From assembly GCF_016918035.1 (NCBI RefSeq), contig NZ_JAERWK010000010.1:124001-188000 (forward strand): a stretch of DNA of 64,000 nucleotides. Reading direction: 5' to 3'. The stretch is from Nakamurella leprariae (GTDB lineage Bacteria; Actinomycetota; Actinomycetes; Mycobacteriales; Nakamurellaceae). Positions 38,842-48,707 of this stretch are shown here, one piece after another. Position 1 is the stretch's first letter; each line of letters starts with the position of its first letter. Position numbers and translations under genes: made by a program. Below the pieces are notes generated by a model, which was not told the origin of the DNA, searched no databases, and was given only the letters and a program-made list of their open reading frames with translations.

Positions 38842-41775
38842 TCAGCCGCCCGCGGGCGCCTGTTCCGTCGTCGTCTCGGACGGCGTGGTGCCGGGGTTCG
38901 ACAGCTGCGTCCTCTCCACCACCTGCAGGTAGTTCTTCACCGCCTGCTCGAGCTGCTCGGTCGCCGTTCCGATCCGGCCGAGGTCACCGGACTGGCGGGC
39001 CTGGTCCATCGCGGCCACGGCGTCGGTGAGGTCCTGCTGGGCCTCGGCCGCGTCCGCCGGCAGCGGCACCTGGGTCGACGGCGACGTGGGCGGCGTCGAC
39101 TCCGTGCCGGTGCCCGGCTGGCCGCCGTTGCCGGTGTCGCCCTCGACCGGAACGATCGAGGACTCGGCAGCGTCCTCCAGCGCCAGGCGCAGCGTGGTCC
39201 CGACGCCGACTCGGCCGCCGTACCAGACCAGCACCCAGTTCAACTGCGGGAACGACGTGCGGGACGCCGTCTGGATGTAGAACGGCTCCACGTAGAGCAG
39301 GCCGTCGTTCACCGGCAGGGTCAGCAGGTTGCCGAAGATGACCTGCGATCCGTTGGTCTGGGTCGACAGGGTGACGCGCTCACTGACCTGCTGGGTGGAA
39401 CGGAACAACTGTTGCACCTGTTGCGGACCCGGCGTCTGCGTGCTGTCGGGCAATCGGAGCACGGTGAGCTTGCCGTAGTCCGCCGGGTCGGAGTTCGCGC
39501 TGAGGTAGGCGCTCATGAACTCGCGCTGGAAGCCGAGCAGCACGCTGGTCAGCTCGAACTGCGCCGTCTCCTGGCCGGGGATCTGCACCTGCAGGTAGTA
39601 CGGCGGCTGCACGCCGGCCGTCGACTCGTTCACGGTCGGGTCGTTGGGCACCCGCCAGAAGCCGGACGACTGGAAGAACTGCACCGCGGCGTCCGGCCCG
39701 GTCAGGTGGTACTCCTGCAGCAGGTACCGCTGCACCTCGAACAGGTCCTGCGGGTACCGGAAGTGCGCCCGCAGGTCGTCGCTCACCGCACTGTTGGGCT
39801 GCACCAGGTCCGGGAAGATGCCTCGCCAGGCCTGCAGCACCGGATCGGACTCGTCCACCGCGTAGAGCGTCACCGTGCCGTCGTAGGCGTCGACGGTGGC
39901 CTTCACCGAGTTGCGGATGTAGGACACCTGCTCGGCCACCTGACCCTGGGCCCCACGAGCCTGCACCAACGAGCTCTGGGTGGCGTCGGACAGCGTGACG
40001 TTCTGCGAGTACGGGTAGTTCGTCGCCGTGGTGTAGGCGTCGACGATCCAGACGATGCGCCCACCGACCACCGCCGGGTACGGCTTGGTGTCGGTGGTCA
40101 GGAAGGGCGCCGCCGACTCCACCCGGTCCGCCGGGTCCCGGTTGTACATGATCTTGGAGTTGCCGTTGATCTCCGACGAGAACAGGAAGTTCGCCTCGCC
40201 GTACTGGGTCGCGAAGACCAAGCGCTGGAACAGGTTGCCCAGGTGCACGCCACCCTGGCCGGTGTAGGTGTAGTTCGACTGGCGGGTGTCGTACTCGCGG
40301 GGCGCGCCGCCCTCCTCCGCGCCGACGATGGCGTAGTCGGTGGTCAGCTGCCCGTAGTAGGTGCGGGGCTGGTCGACCGGGATGTCGCCCTGCTGGAACA
40401 GGTCGGACACCGTGTACTCCGGGTACCCGTTCTGCACCGTGTTGGCGGGCGCGGCCACGAATCCGTTGCCGTGGGTGAACACCATGTGCTCGTTGATCCA
40501 GTTGCGCTGGTTCTCGGCCAGACCGCCGGCGTTCAGCTCGCGGGCCGCGACGACGTAGTCCTGGACCGTGCCGTCGACGTTGTACCGGTCCACCGACAGC
40601 TGCGCCGGGAAGCCGTAGAAGTTCTCCAGCTGCTGCTGCTGGGTGAACGTCGGGTTCAGCACGTTCGGGTCCAGCAGTCGGGCGTTCGGGATCGTCTGCT
40701 CGTCCTCGGCCACGTCCAGCGGGTTGCCGGAGATGGTGCCCGGGTAGTCGATGTACTCGATGTCGTCCATCCCGTACGCGGCCTTGGTCGCGTCCAGGTT
40801 CCGCTGGATGTACGGAGGTTCGCGGGAGATCCCGTTGGGGTTCACCACGACCTGCTGCAGCACCAGCGGCCAGACACCGCCGATGAGCACGCTGGCCAGC
40901 ACGAGCAGGCCGAGCGCGATGGCGGGCAGCTTCACCGAGCGCAGGAAGGCGCCGACGATGAAACCGACGGCACAGATGGCCGCGATCACCATCAGGATGA
41001 TCTTGGCCGGCAGCACCGCGTTGACGTCGGTGTAGGAGGCGCCGGTGAAGGATCCGCCGCGGTTGGAGAACAACAGGCTGTACCGGTCGAACCAGTACTG
41101 CACCGCCTTGAGCAGCACGAAGGCGCCGATCAGCAGGGACAGCTGCAGGGTCGCCGCGGTGGTGATGCGCCGCCCCGGCCCGGACAGCCGGATGCCGCCG
41201 AACAGGTAGTGGGTGACCAGCGCGGCCACGAAGCCGATGACCGTGGCCACGAACAGCCAGCTCAGGATCATCTGGATGAACGGCAGCTTGAACACGTAGA
41301 AGCCGACGTCGTGCTGGAACTGGGCATCCGAGGTGCCGAACGACCCGCCGTGCATGAACAGCTGCACGGTGTCCCACTCGGACTGGGCCGACAGCCCGGC
41401 CACCAGCCCGACCACGCCGGACAGCACCAGCGTGATCAACCGGGGACGCCCGGTCACCAGCGCCCGGTACGGGGCGAGCGGATCGGCCTCACCGGTCGGC
41501 ACGAACACCGGCCGGCTCCGGTAGGCCATCAGGATGCACAGGAAGACGACCGCGGCGGCACCGAGGCCGGCGATCAGGAAGAGCACCACCCGGGTCAGCA
41601 CCTGGGTGGTGAAGACCTCGCGGAACCCGACTTCCCCGAACCACAACCAGTTCACGTAGACGCCGACGAACTGGAACCACAGCACACCCAGCACGCCCAG
41701 CGACACCAGGGCGATCAGCACCCGTTTGGTCCGCTTGGACATGGTGGGCACACCGGCATTCGGCCGCATGGCCAC
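38842..41775 (-). CDS. UPF0182 family large membrane protein
   Basis: A 977-residue protein conserved in actinobacteria and some cyanobacteria, function unknown. The first ~320 residues hold seven membrane spans (RVLIALVSLGVLGVLWFQF; VVLFLIAGLGAAAVVFLCIL; ending LGLLVLASVLIGGVWPLVL); the rest is a large extracytoplasmic domain with NLDATKAAYGMDDIEY, NWINEHMVFTHGNGFVA and VHLGNLFQRLVFATQYGE. The C-terminus is an acidic, helical tail. GTG 41775 has AGGAG upstream; an in-frame ATG lies six bases on. It heads the conserved block shared with mycobacteria. Confidence 0.9.
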   Translation of the reverse strand: MAMRPNAGVPTMSKRTKRVLIALVSLGVLGVLWFQFVGVYVNWLWFGEVGFREVFTTQVLTRVVLFLIAGLGAAAVVFLCILMAYRSRPVFVPTGEADPLAPYRALVTGRPRLITLVLSGVVGLVAGLSAQSEWDTVQLFMHGGSFGTSDAQFQHDVGFYVFKLPFIQMILSWLFVATVIGFVAALVTHYLFGGIRLSGPGRRITTAATLQLSLLIGAFVLLKAVQYWFDRYSLLFSNRGGSFTGASYTDVNAVLPAKIILMVIAAICAVGFIVGAFLRSVKLPAIALGLLVLASVLIGGVWPLVLQQVVVNPNGISREPPYIQRNLDATKAAYGMDDIEYIDYPGTISGNPLDVAEDEQTIPNARLLDPNVLNPTFTQQQQLENFYGFPAQLSVDRYNVDGTVQDYVVAARELNAGGLAENQRNWINEHMVFTHGNGFVAAPANTVQNGYPEYTVSDLFQQGDIPVDQPRTYYGQLTTDYAIVGAEEGGAPREYDTRQSNYTYTGQGGVHLGNLFQRLVFATQYGEANFLFSSEINGNSKIMYNRDPADRVESAAPFLTTDTKPYPAVVGGRIVWIVDAYTTATNYPYSQNVTLSDATQSSLVQARGAQGQVAEQVSYIRNSVKATVDAYDGTVTLYAVDESDPVLQAWRGIFPDLVQPNSAVSDDLRAHFRYPQDLFEVQRYLLQEYHLTGPDAAVQFFQSSGFWRVPNDPTVNESTAGVQPPYYLQVQIPGQETAQFELTSVLLGFQREFMSAYLSANSDPADYGKLTVLRLPDSTQTPGPQQVQQLFRSTQQVSERVTLSTQTNGSQVIFGNLLTLPVNDGLLYVEPFYIQTASRTSFPQLNWVLVWYGGRVGVGTTLRLALEDAAESSIVPVEGDTGNGGQPGTGTESTPPTSPSTQVPLPADAAEAQQDLTDAVAAMDQARQSGDLGRIGTATEQLEQAVKNYLQVVERTQLSNPGTTPSETTTEQAPAGG

Positions 41776-42144
41776 GGTGGAACTCCTCGGATCGTCGGGC
41801 GGCGGAGCACCGTGGCCGCCCCGCCGCCCGACCGCCTGGGCAGGCGGCGACCGGAGACGCGAGCACGGTCGGACATTCGTGTCCGTGGCGGCCGCCGCAC
41901 CCGGCGTCCCACCACCGGAGCCGGAGCGCGATCGATGGACCGCGGCTGACGGACCGCGGCTGGCGGCGAACCAGCTCCGACGGGCAGGACGAACCGGTGA
42001 GACCGACCGCGTCGGGACACCAGAGCGTCAACTGTAGGCCCCGGGCATTGGTTCCCCACCGGTCCGGCGCGGCGTCGCCCCGCACCGGGCCGACCCCGGA
42101 GCGGCCGGGCGGGCGCTGTCGGTCGTCCGTGGCACGATCGCCGG
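41776..42144. other. Divergent intergenic region without a gene
   Basis: These 369 bases separate the leftward UPF0182 gene from the rightward PPA1309 gene and must contain both promoters. On the reverse strand a TTGACG (42026-42031) would make a good -35, but no matching -10 lies at 16-18 bases. Apart from a short CCGCCTGGGCAGGCGG inverted repeat near 41831 I see no convincing site. Confidence 0.4.
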
Positions 42145-42756
42145 GTGATCGAGGACGGCGCGCAGACCCCGCAGGACGATCCGGCCCGCTGGCTGGAGGA
42201 CCCCGACCTGGCCGTCGCCGTGGCCGAGGTCGACGAGTTCGTCGGGGCGGCCGGCTGGGACCAGGCGCCGCAGCTCTTCGCGCTGGTCCGCACCGAGGAA
42301 CTGCTGCGGGCGCAGCCGTCCCTGGCTGATCAGCTCGCCGGCGCCGCGACGTACACCCCGATCGCCCAGGAGGCGCTGCCGGGCGGCGCCGAGGCGGGCG
42401 GCGCGACGACCGACCTGGAGGCCGCGCTGGCCGCGGTGTCCTGGCCGCAGGAGGTGGCTGGCTGCGTGGTGGTGCAGGAGATCGTGGTGCTGCCGCCGTC
42501 GGCCGCGGCGTCGCTGCCCGCCGAGCCGGACCGGGCCACCGCCGAGGCCGCCGATCATCCTGATCGCACCGAGGCCCGGCTCACCGCCGGGGTGCTGCGC
42601 GGCCGGCCGGGCGGCGCCTGTCTGCTCCGGGTCCGTCCCGCCCCGGCCGCCGGCCCGGTCGGGCCGATCGAGCCCGAACCAGGCCCGGAGCCGCTGCGGG
42701 GCGGCGACCTGGCACCCAATCTGGTGGCGGCGCTGCACGCCACGTTCGAGGACTGA
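42145..42756 (+). CDS. PPA1309 family protein
   Basis: A 203-residue actinobacterial protein of unknown function. Recognisable sections are LAVAVAEVDEFVGAAGWDQA, PQLFALVRTEELLRAQPSLA, WPQEVAGCVVVQEIVVLPP, TAGVLRGRPGGACLLRVR and the C-terminal GGDLAPNLVAALHATFE. It is cytosolic, with no membrane span. GTG 42145 lacks a strong ribosome site. Its fixed position between UPF0182 and the PDZ protease across actinobacteria suggests a shared envelope-related process, which is inference. Confidence 0.85.
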   Translation: MIEDGAQTPQDDPARWLEDPDLAVAVAEVDEFVGAAGWDQAPQLFALVRTEELLRAQPSLADQLAGAATYTPIAQEALPGGAEAGGATTDLEAALAAVSWPQEVAGCVVVQEIVVLPPSAAASLPAEPDRATAEAADHPDRTEARLTAGVLRGRPGGACLLRVRPAPAAGPVGPIEPEPGPEPLRGGDLAPNLVAALHATFED

Positions 42757-42792
42757 GCCGGCACGCCCGGCCGGCGGGACCAGGCCGGCGGC

Positions 42793-43944
42793 TCAGCAGC
42801 CGACCGGCGTCCGGCCCGCCCGCAGGTCGTCCAGCGCGGTCATGGCCTGCTGCAGCGACCCGACCCTGACCAGCTCCAGACCGTCCGGCACCTGGGTCAG
42901 CGCCTCGGCGCAGTTGCCCTCGGGCACCAGGAACACGGTGGCGCCGGCGTCCCGAGCGGCGATCATCTTGAGCAGCACGCCACCGATGGCGCCGACCGAG
43001 GTCTCGTCCCCCGACACCTCCATGGTCCCGGTGCCGGCGATGAACCGGCCGCCGGTGAGATCGCCCGGCGTCAGGCCGTCGATGATCCCGAGCGTGAACA
43101 TCAGGCCGGCCGACGGGCCGCCGATGTTCTCCAGCGCGATGTGGATGTCGAACGGCGCGTCGGGCAGCTCGGCGAACTCGATGCCCAGCGATCCCTGCGG
43201 CCCCAGGTCCGGGTTGCTGGTCAGGGTCACCGTCCGCTCCTGCACCGGGGCCGTGTCGACGGTGCTGTCGGTGCTGTCGGTGCTGTCGGTGCTGTCGGTG
43301 CCGCCTTCGGGCGCGGACGCCGCACTGTCCTCCTCGTACGGTTCGACGCCCAGGGTCACGGTCTGACCCGGGGAGGTGTCGGCCATGACCGAGCGCAGCG
43401 AGTCGGCGTCCGTGACGGCCCGGCCGTCGACCGACACCACCCGGTCCCCCAGCGCGAGCACGCCGGCGCTCGGGCTGTCGTCCGGCACCCGCGAGACGAC
43501 CACCACCTCGGGGTAGTCGAGGTACCGCAGGGCGGCGATCTCGGCGGCGGTCTCGGAGGCGGTGAACTGCGCGGCGTTCTGCTCGTTGACCTGCTCGACG
43601 GTCCGCTCGGGCGGATAGATCTCCTCGCGCGGGACGAGCGCGTAGCGGCCGGAGGCCCACAGGCTCAGCGCCTCGACCAACGGCACGTCGTCGGTCACCG
43701 AGATGGTCGTCATGTTCAGGTGCCCGGCGTCGGGTGCGGCCTGTTCGGCCTCGAGCTCGCCGACCGACGCCGGGACGTCCGGGCCGGTCATGGTGATGAC
43801 CGGCGCGCCGTCCACCGACCCGAGCGTGTTCACGGTGACGCCCGGGCCGAGGGCGACGTAGGGCACGGGCACGAAGACGGCGACGGCCAGCAGGACCAGC
43901 GTCGCCGCCGTCCCGATCGCCACCGTGCGGCCACGACGGGACAT
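42793..43944 (-). CDS. Membrane-anchored PDZ/Lon-like (S16) protease, YlbL family
   Basis: A 383-residue protein with one N-terminal span (VAIGTAATLVLLAVAVFVPV), then YVALGPGVTVNTLG typical of YlbL, a PDZ domain (AGVLALGDRVVSVDGRAV) and a C-terminal Lon-type protease: Ser in GGPSAGLMFTLG and Lys in VGAIGGVLLKM form the dyad. A TDSTDSTDSTDS linker joins PDZ and protease. ATG 43944 gives the usual short N-terminus; GTG 44004 in frame would add 20 residues. It faces the outside of the membrane and is divergent from a second protease gene. Confidence 0.87.
   Translation of the reverse strand: MSRRGRTVAIGTAATLVLLAVAVFVPVPYVALGPGVTVNTLGSVDGAPVITMTGPDVPASVGELEAEQAAPDAGHLNMTTISVTDDVPLVEALSLWASGRYALVPREEIYPPERTVEQVNEQNAAQFTASETAAEIAALRYLDYPEVVVVSRVPDDSPSAGVLALGDRVVSVDGRAVTDADSLRSVMADTSPGQTVTLGVEPYEEDSAASAPEGGTDSTDSTDSTDSTVDTAPVQERTVTLTSNPDLGPQGSLGIEFAELPDAPFDIHIALENIGGPSAGLMFTLGIIDGLTPGDLTGGRFIAGTGTMEVSGDETSVGAIGGVLLKMIAARDAGATVFLVPEGNCAEALTQVPDGLELVRVGSLQQAMTALDDLRAGRTPVGC
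43261..43299. repeat. 9-bp tandem repeat in the PDZ protease linker
   Basis: About four direct copies of GGTGCTGTC encode the Thr-Asp-Ser repeats of the linker on the reverse strand. In frame, so copy-number variation would change linker length only. Confidence 0.75.
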
Positions 43945-44107
43945 CCGGGAGAACCACGACACGATCGCCCAGCCTAGCCATCGGCCGGCCCGCCGTCGGG
44001 ACACCGCCGGGACGCCGAGGGCGGTGGTCCTCGACTACCCAGGACTGTCCGCTCCCGGCGTGACGAGACCCGGAACGGGGAAGCAGCCGATTCAGTACCG
44101 TGGAGCC

Positions 44108-45469
44108 ATGACGAACCTGCCGTTCGGTTTTGGCCCTCCTGGTGACGACGACGAGAGCGCCGGCCGATCGGGCCAGGGCCCCGGGCACGGACCGGCGGGG
44201 TTCGATCTCGGTCAGCTCGGCTCGATGCTGTCCCAGCTCGGCCAGATGATGTCCCAGGCGGGCGCGTCCGGACAGTCGGGTCCGGTCAACTACGAGCTGG
44301 CCCGGCGCATGGCCACCTCCCAGCTGCCCGCGACCCACCCGGCGTCGTCGATCGACGTCAAGCTGGTGACCGACGCCGTCGCCCTGGCCGAGGTCTGGCT
44401 GGACGGTGCCACTTCGCTGCCCAGCGGGGTGCGGACCACGACCGCGTGGACGCCCCGGCAGTGGGTGGACGCCACCATGCCGATGTGGGAGAAGCTCTGC
44501 TCGCCGATCGCCGAGCGCGTCTCCACCGCCTGGATCGAGGGCCTGCCTGAACAGGCGCGGGCCCAGGCCGGTCCGCTGCTCGCCATGATGGGCTCGATGG
44601 GCGGGATGGCCTTCGGGTCGCAGCTCGGTCAGGGCCTGTCGCAACTGGCCAACGAGGTGCTCACCTCGACCGACGTCGGCTTCCCGCTCGGCCCGGACGG
44701 CACCGCCGCCCTGATGCCGCGGTCGGTCGCCGAGTTCGCCGGCGGGCTCGACCTCCCCGAGGACCAGGTGCGGCTGTACCTGGCCGCGCGCGAGGCGGCG
44801 CACCACCGCCTGTACGGGCACGTGCCGTGGCTGCGCGACCGGGTGCTGTCCCTCATCGCCGAGTACGCCGGGGCCATCTCGGTGGACTTCTCCGCCGTCG
44901 AGGAACTGGCGTCGTCGATCGATCCGCGGGACCCGGCCAGCATCGAGGCCGCCCTGGGCCAGGGCATGTTCGAGCCGAAGATCACCGCCGCGCAGAAACA
45001 CGCCATGGCCGGCCTGGAGACCCTGCTCGCGCTGGTCGAGGGCTGGGTCGACACGGTCGTCGCGGACGCGGTGGGTGACCGGCTGCCCGGAGCCGCGGCG
45101 CTGCGCGAGACGCTGCGCCGGCGCCGGGCCACCGGTGGTCCGGCCGAGCAGACGTTCGCCACGCTGATCGGTCTGGAGCTCCGCCCGCGCCGGTTGCGCG
45201 CGGCGGCCGACCTGTGGCGCGCCCTCACTGACAGTCGTGGGACCGAGGGCCGGGACGCGCTGTGGGGACATCCGGACCTGCTGCCGTCCTCCGCCGACCT
45301 GGACGACCCCACCGGGTTCGTGCACCGCGACCAGGAGTTCAACGAGCTGCTGGCCGGCTTCGAGCAGGACATCGCCGGCCTCGGTGCGCAGCCCGACGAC
45401 CAGGATCCGGACGGCCCCGCCACCGGTCGTGACGCGGACGGACCGGACGCGCCGCCTCGCTCCGTGTGA
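44108..45469 (+). CDS. Zinc-dependent metalloprotease (DUF2342 family)
   Basis: A 453-residue actinobacterial protein (Rv3195-like). A Gly/Pro-rich N-terminus with FDLGQLGSMLSQLGQMMSQ precedes the helical core; the conserved metal site is in AAREAAHHRLYGHVPWLRD, followed by LIAEYAGAISVDFSAVEEL and HAMAGLETLLALVEGWVD. The C-terminal ~70 residues are acidic and disordered. ATG 44108 was chosen for fit with the family; GGAGCC lies upstream. No signal peptide is seen, so it probably acts in the cytoplasm. Confidence 0.85.
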   Translation: MTNLPFGFGPPGDDDESAGRSGQGPGHGPAGFDLGQLGSMLSQLGQMMSQAGASGQSGPVNYELARRMATSQLPATHPASSIDVKLVTDAVALAEVWLDGATSLPSGVRTTTAWTPRQWVDATMPMWEKLCSPIAERVSTAWIEGLPEQARAQAGPLLAMMGSMGGMAFGSQLGQGLSQLANEVLTSTDVGFPLGPDGTAALMPRSVAEFAGGLDLPEDQVRLYLAAREAAHHRLYGHVPWLRDRVLSLIAEYAGAISVDFSAVEELASSIDPRDPASIEAALGQGMFEPKITAAQKHAMAGLETLLALVEGWVDTVVADAVGDRLPGAAALRETLRRRRATGGPAEQTFATLIGLELRPRRLRAAADLWRALTDSRGTEGRDALWGHPDLLPSSADLDDPTGFVHRDQEFNELLAGFEQDIAGLGAQPDDQDPDGPATGRDADGPDAPPRSV

Positions 45470-45645
45470 CGCTCGGCGTGTCGCGCACGTCCGCCATTCC
45501 CGGAAAGCGGTGCCCACCCGGGTACGGTGAGTCACACTGCGGCGACGGCCGGTCGGACGTGAGTCCCGATCGCGCGGTCGCCGACCGCTCGCGGTGGTGA
45601 TCCCAGGCCACCGCCGCGCCACCGCCGTGGAGAGGACACCCGAGA

Positions 45646-45798
45646 GTGAGCACCGAGACCTACAACGGTTACTGCGTGAAGTGCAAGGAGAAGCGCGACT
45701 TCGAGGGGGAGGTCGCGGAGACCAACGGCCGTCGGATGGCCAAGGGCACCTGCCCCGTGTGCGGCACCAAGATGAACCGCATCCTGGGCAAGGCCTGA
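45646..45798 (+). CDS. DUF5679 small zinc-ribbon protein
   Basis: A 50-residue protein read from GTG 45646 after GGAGAGGAC. The sequence has YCVKCKEKRDFEGE and GTCPVCGTKMNRILGKA, i.e. two CxxC pairs 24 residues apart, the pattern of the actinobacterial DUF5679 family. It is very short but clearly conserved in type. Its role is unknown; many such ribbons associate with ribosomes or RNA polymerase, which remains speculation here. Confidence 0.85.
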   Translation: MSTETYNGYCVKCKEKRDFEGEVAETNGRRMAKGTCPVCGTKMNRILGKA

Positions 45799-45938
45799 CC
45801 TTCCGGACTCCTGGCGTCCCGGCCGGTCGGGACGCCAGGGGTCGGGCCCGCTGATCGTTCGACACCGTCGGATCGGCGCTGAGCTGCGGGTTGTGGACAA
45901 CCCGCCCAGGGCCGCCGCCGGTCGGCCACCCTCATCGG

Positions 45939-47000
45939 GTGCTCACCGCCGCGGCCGCCGTCGCCGCTCGCCGTCGTCCCGCCGTCCCGACCGACCGACC
46001 GGCCGAGCCCGCCCTGCCGTACCGGTTGGCCGACGGTGTCGCGGTCGTCGACCGGGGCGACGGCAGTCTGCAGATCGGCACGGAGCCCCCACGGTGCCTC
46101 GTGCTGCACCATCCACCCCGGGACGCCCCGGCGGTGTTCGCCCGGTTGGCCGGGCGGGACACCGACCGACCGGCGTCGGTGGCACCGTCCGGGTTCGCCA
46201 CAGCGATCGACCTCGGTCCGTGGTGGCCGGTCCTGGACGACCTGCTCGACGCGGGGCTGCTGGTCGCCACCGACGAGCCGGTTCCGGCCCCGCCCGCCGA
46301 CGGGCCATGGGTCCCGGCGGAACGGACCGCGCTGGCCCATCACCACGGGACGGGTGACGCCGACCGCGCCCTGCAGGCCCGCGCGGACGCCGTCGTCGCG
46401 ATCCACGGCACCGGCAGCCTGGCCGGCGGCATCGCCGCCCTGTTGGCTGCGGCCGGGATCGGGCGGGTCCACCGGGGCGCGGCCGGCGTCGGCGACCCCG
46501 TCGTCCCAGAGCTCTCGGTCGACCGCCCGGAGACCACTCGCGGAGCGGAGGCGCTGCGCTCGCACGCGCCGGCCGCGCGTCTGGCGGCGTCCATCACGGT
46601 GCTCGCCGCGCACCCACCGGTCGACCCGGCCGAGACCGCGGTGCTGACCTGGCGGGCGTTGCCGCACCTCGTCGTCCAGGTCTCCCCCACCAGTGCCGTG
46701 GTGGGACCGCTGGTCCTGCCCGGGCGCACCAGCTGTCTGGCGTGCACCCACCGGCACCGCAGCGATCGCGATCCGGCGTGGCCCGCGCTCTGGCAGGCCG
46801 CCCGACGGGCGGCCCGGCCGGCTCCGGCGCTGGTCGTGCAGGCCGCCGCCACCCTCGCCGCCCGGGAGGTGCTGGTCCTGGTCGACAACCTGGACCGGCC
46901 GGTCACGCTCGACGGCACGCTGGAGTGGACGCTGCGCGATCTGGCGCCGCGTCGTCGGTCGTGGACGCCGCATCCCGAGTGCGGGTGCCGGCCGGCGTGA
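45939..47000 (+). CDS. ThiF/E1-like protein with C-terminal zinc site
   Basis: About 353 residues. The Rossmann-type nucleotide loop is AIHGTGSLAGGIAALLAAAG near residue 150, and the zinc clamp is CLACTHRHRSDRDPAW with the terminal ECGC, as in E1/ThiF-type adenylating enzymes. The N-terminal ~140 residues resemble a peptide-binding (winged helix-like) domain seen in RiPP cyclodehydratase partners. GTG 45939 is preferred over TTG 45891. It corresponds by position to Rv3196; its substrate is not known. Confidence 0.75.
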   Translation: MLTAAAAVAARRRPAVPTDRPAEPALPYRLADGVAVVDRGDGSLQIGTEPPRCLVLHHPPRDAPAVFARLAGRDTDRPASVAPSGFATAIDLGPWWPVLDDLLDAGLLVATDEPVPAPPADGPWVPAERTALAHHHGTGDADRALQARADAVVAIHGTGSLAGGIAALLAAAGIGRVHRGAAGVGDPVVPELSVDRPETTRGAEALRSHAPAARLAASITVLAAHPPVDPAETAVLTWRALPHLVVQVSPTSAVVGPLVLPGRTSCLACTHRHRSDRDPAWPALWQAARRAARPAPALVVQAAATLAAREVLVLVDNLDRPVTLDGTLEWTLRDLAPRRRSWTPHPECGCRPA

Positions 47001-47070
47001 GCCCGATCGTCCGGAGCGCTCAGCGCACCGTGATCGGCCGACCGAACGGTGGCTGGGCCACAATGGACCC

Positions 47071-48414
47071 ATGGCCGACATCCCGCGGAACGCGCTGAGC
47101 CGGACGGCGCGGTTGGCCGGACTGCCGTTGTCGGCGGCCGGACGTGCGACGGTCGGGCTCGGACAACGCCTGGCCGGCGGCGACCGCGACGCGATCACCG
47201 CCCGGATGCAGCAGCGGACCGCTGAGCAACTGTTCCAGGTGCTCGGCACGCTCAAGGGTGGGGCGATGAAGTTCGGCCAGGCGCTGAGCGTCTACGAGGC
47301 CGGCATCCCCGAGGAGTACGCCGCTCCGTACCGCGAGGCGTTGACCAGGCTGCAGAACGCGGCCCCACCGATGGCGCCGCGGGTGGTCGACAAGGTGATG
47401 GTCGAGCAGCTGGGTCGCGGCTGGCGGAGCCGGTTCGCCGAGTTCGACGACACGGCCGCTGCCGCCGCCAGCATCGGGCAGGTCCACCGCGCGGTGTGGA
47501 AGGACGGTCGCGAGGTCGCCGTCAAGATCCAGTACCCGGGCGCCGGCGCCGCCCTCAAGGCCGACCTGGACCAGGTGGCGCGGATGGCCCCGCTGCTCGG
47601 GTTGGTCATGCCGGGCGTGGAGTTCCGGCCGCTGCTCACCGAGCTGCGGGCGCGGATCATGGAGGAGATCGACTACGTCGCCGAGGCCGACAACCAACGG
47701 GCGTTCGCGCTCGGCTACGCCGAGGATCCCGAGATCCTGGTGCCACGCGTGGTGGCCAGTGCGCCGAAGGTGATCGTCTCGGAATGGGTGTCGGGCACCC
47801 CGCTGTCCGCCGTCATCCGGTCCGGCAGCCGGGAGCAGCGTGATCTGGCAGGACGCCTGATGACCGAGCTGCACTTCTCAGCCCCGCAGCGGATCGGGCT
47901 GCTGCACGCCGATCCGCATCCGGGCAACTACCAGCTGACCGACGACGGTCGCCTGGCCGTCATCGACTTCGGTGCCGTGGCCCGCGTCGCCGACGGCACG
48001 CCCCGCATCCTCGGTCAGGCCAGCCGGTTGGCGTTGGCGGGCCGGCACGACGAGGTGCTGGCCGCCCTGCGGCACGAGGGGTTCATCCCGGCCGGATTCG
48101 ATCCGGATCCCCGGATGCTGGTCGAGTACCTGATCCCGTTCATCGAGCCGTTGCGGACGCCGACGTTCCATTTCTCTCGCGAGTGGATGCAGCGGCAGGC
48201 GAACCGGATGGGCGACTTCTCCAGCGACGAGTTCAAGATCGCCCGCCGGCTCAACCTCCCGCCGTCGTACCTGATGATCCACCGGGTCACGTTCGGCTCG
48301 ATCGGCGTGCTGTGCCAGTTGGACGCCACCGCTCCGTTCCGCGGCATCGTGGATCGATGGCTGCCCGGCTTCGCGACGGACGACGACGAGGTCGGGGACG
48401 GCCGTAGCGCCTGA
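47071..48414 (+). CDS. AarF/ABC1/UbiB-family atypical kinase
   Basis: A 447-residue protein with the full family set: KFGQALSVYE (KxGQ), the Ala-rich nucleotide loop AAAASIGQVHRAV, AVKIQYPG, EEIDYVAEADNQ, VIVSEWVSGTPL, LLHADPHPGNYQL and AVIDFGAVARV. UbiB-type proteins are ATPases that act on lipid or quinone metabolism at membranes. There is no C-terminal membrane span here. ATG 47071 agrees with family length. It is co-directional with the ThiF-like gene 70 bases upstream; whiB7 lies convergent downstream. Confidence 0.9.
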   Translation: MADIPRNALSRTARLAGLPLSAAGRATVGLGQRLAGGDRDAITARMQQRTAEQLFQVLGTLKGGAMKFGQALSVYEAGIPEEYAAPYREALTRLQNAAPPMAPRVVDKVMVEQLGRGWRSRFAEFDDTAAAAASIGQVHRAVWKDGREVAVKIQYPGAGAALKADLDQVARMAPLLGLVMPGVEFRPLLTELRARIMEEIDYVAEADNQRAFALGYAEDPEILVPRVVASAPKVIVSEWVSGTPLSAVIRSGSREQRDLAGRLMTELHFSAPQRIGLLHADPHPGNYQLTDDGRLAVIDFGAVARVADGTPRILGQASRLALAGRHDEVLAALRHEGFIPAGFDPDPRMLVEYLIPFIEPLRTPTFHFSREWMQRQANRMGDFSSDEFKIARRLNLPPSYLMIHRVTFGSIGVLCQLDATAPFRGIVDRWLPGFATDDDEVGDGRSA

Positions 48415-48464
48415 CCGGACCTGCCGCCCGGATTGCCACCCCACCGGGCCGGCGGAACGGATCG

Positions 48465-48707
48465 CTACCAGGAGCCGCCGGGCAGCCGGGACTCGATGTC
48501 CCGCAGGTGCGCTCGGGAGCAGGACGGGCACCACCGGTTCCCGGTGGCCGGCTCCATGGTCCAGCCGAGCACCGTCCCGGCCGGATCGCCGGCGCCGCAC
48601 GCGGCGCACCGGGTCAGGAGTTCGTGTCGCGGCGCTGCACGCCCCTGCTCGGGCAGGGGGACCGGACCGTCGACGGGCGAGACGTGGCGCCGTTCGGAGG
48701 TCGTCAT
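48465..48707 (-). CDS. Small zinc-ribbon protein
   Basis: An 80-residue protein with CAACGAGDPAGTVLGW, RWCPSCSRAHLRDIESRLP: two CxxC pairs that probably bind zinc. ATG 48707 was preferred over a start 14 codons upstream; no strong ribosome site helps. A comparable short protein is often found beside whiB7 in actinobacteria. Function unknown. Confidence 0.65.
   Translation of the reverse strand: MTTSERRHVSPVDGPVPLPEQGRAAPRHELLTRCAACGAGDPAGTVLGWTMEPATGNRWCPSCSRAHLRDIESRLPGGSW

Noticed and set aside
39412-41949. An 845-codon plus-strand frame over the UPF0182 gene
   Set aside because: Antisense shadow; the reverse product matches the UPF0182 family along its whole length.
42581-45865. A 1094-codon minus-strand frame over the protease genes
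   Set aside because: It runs antisense to the DUF2342 protease and in a second frame of the PDZ protease; the composition is that of a GC shadow.
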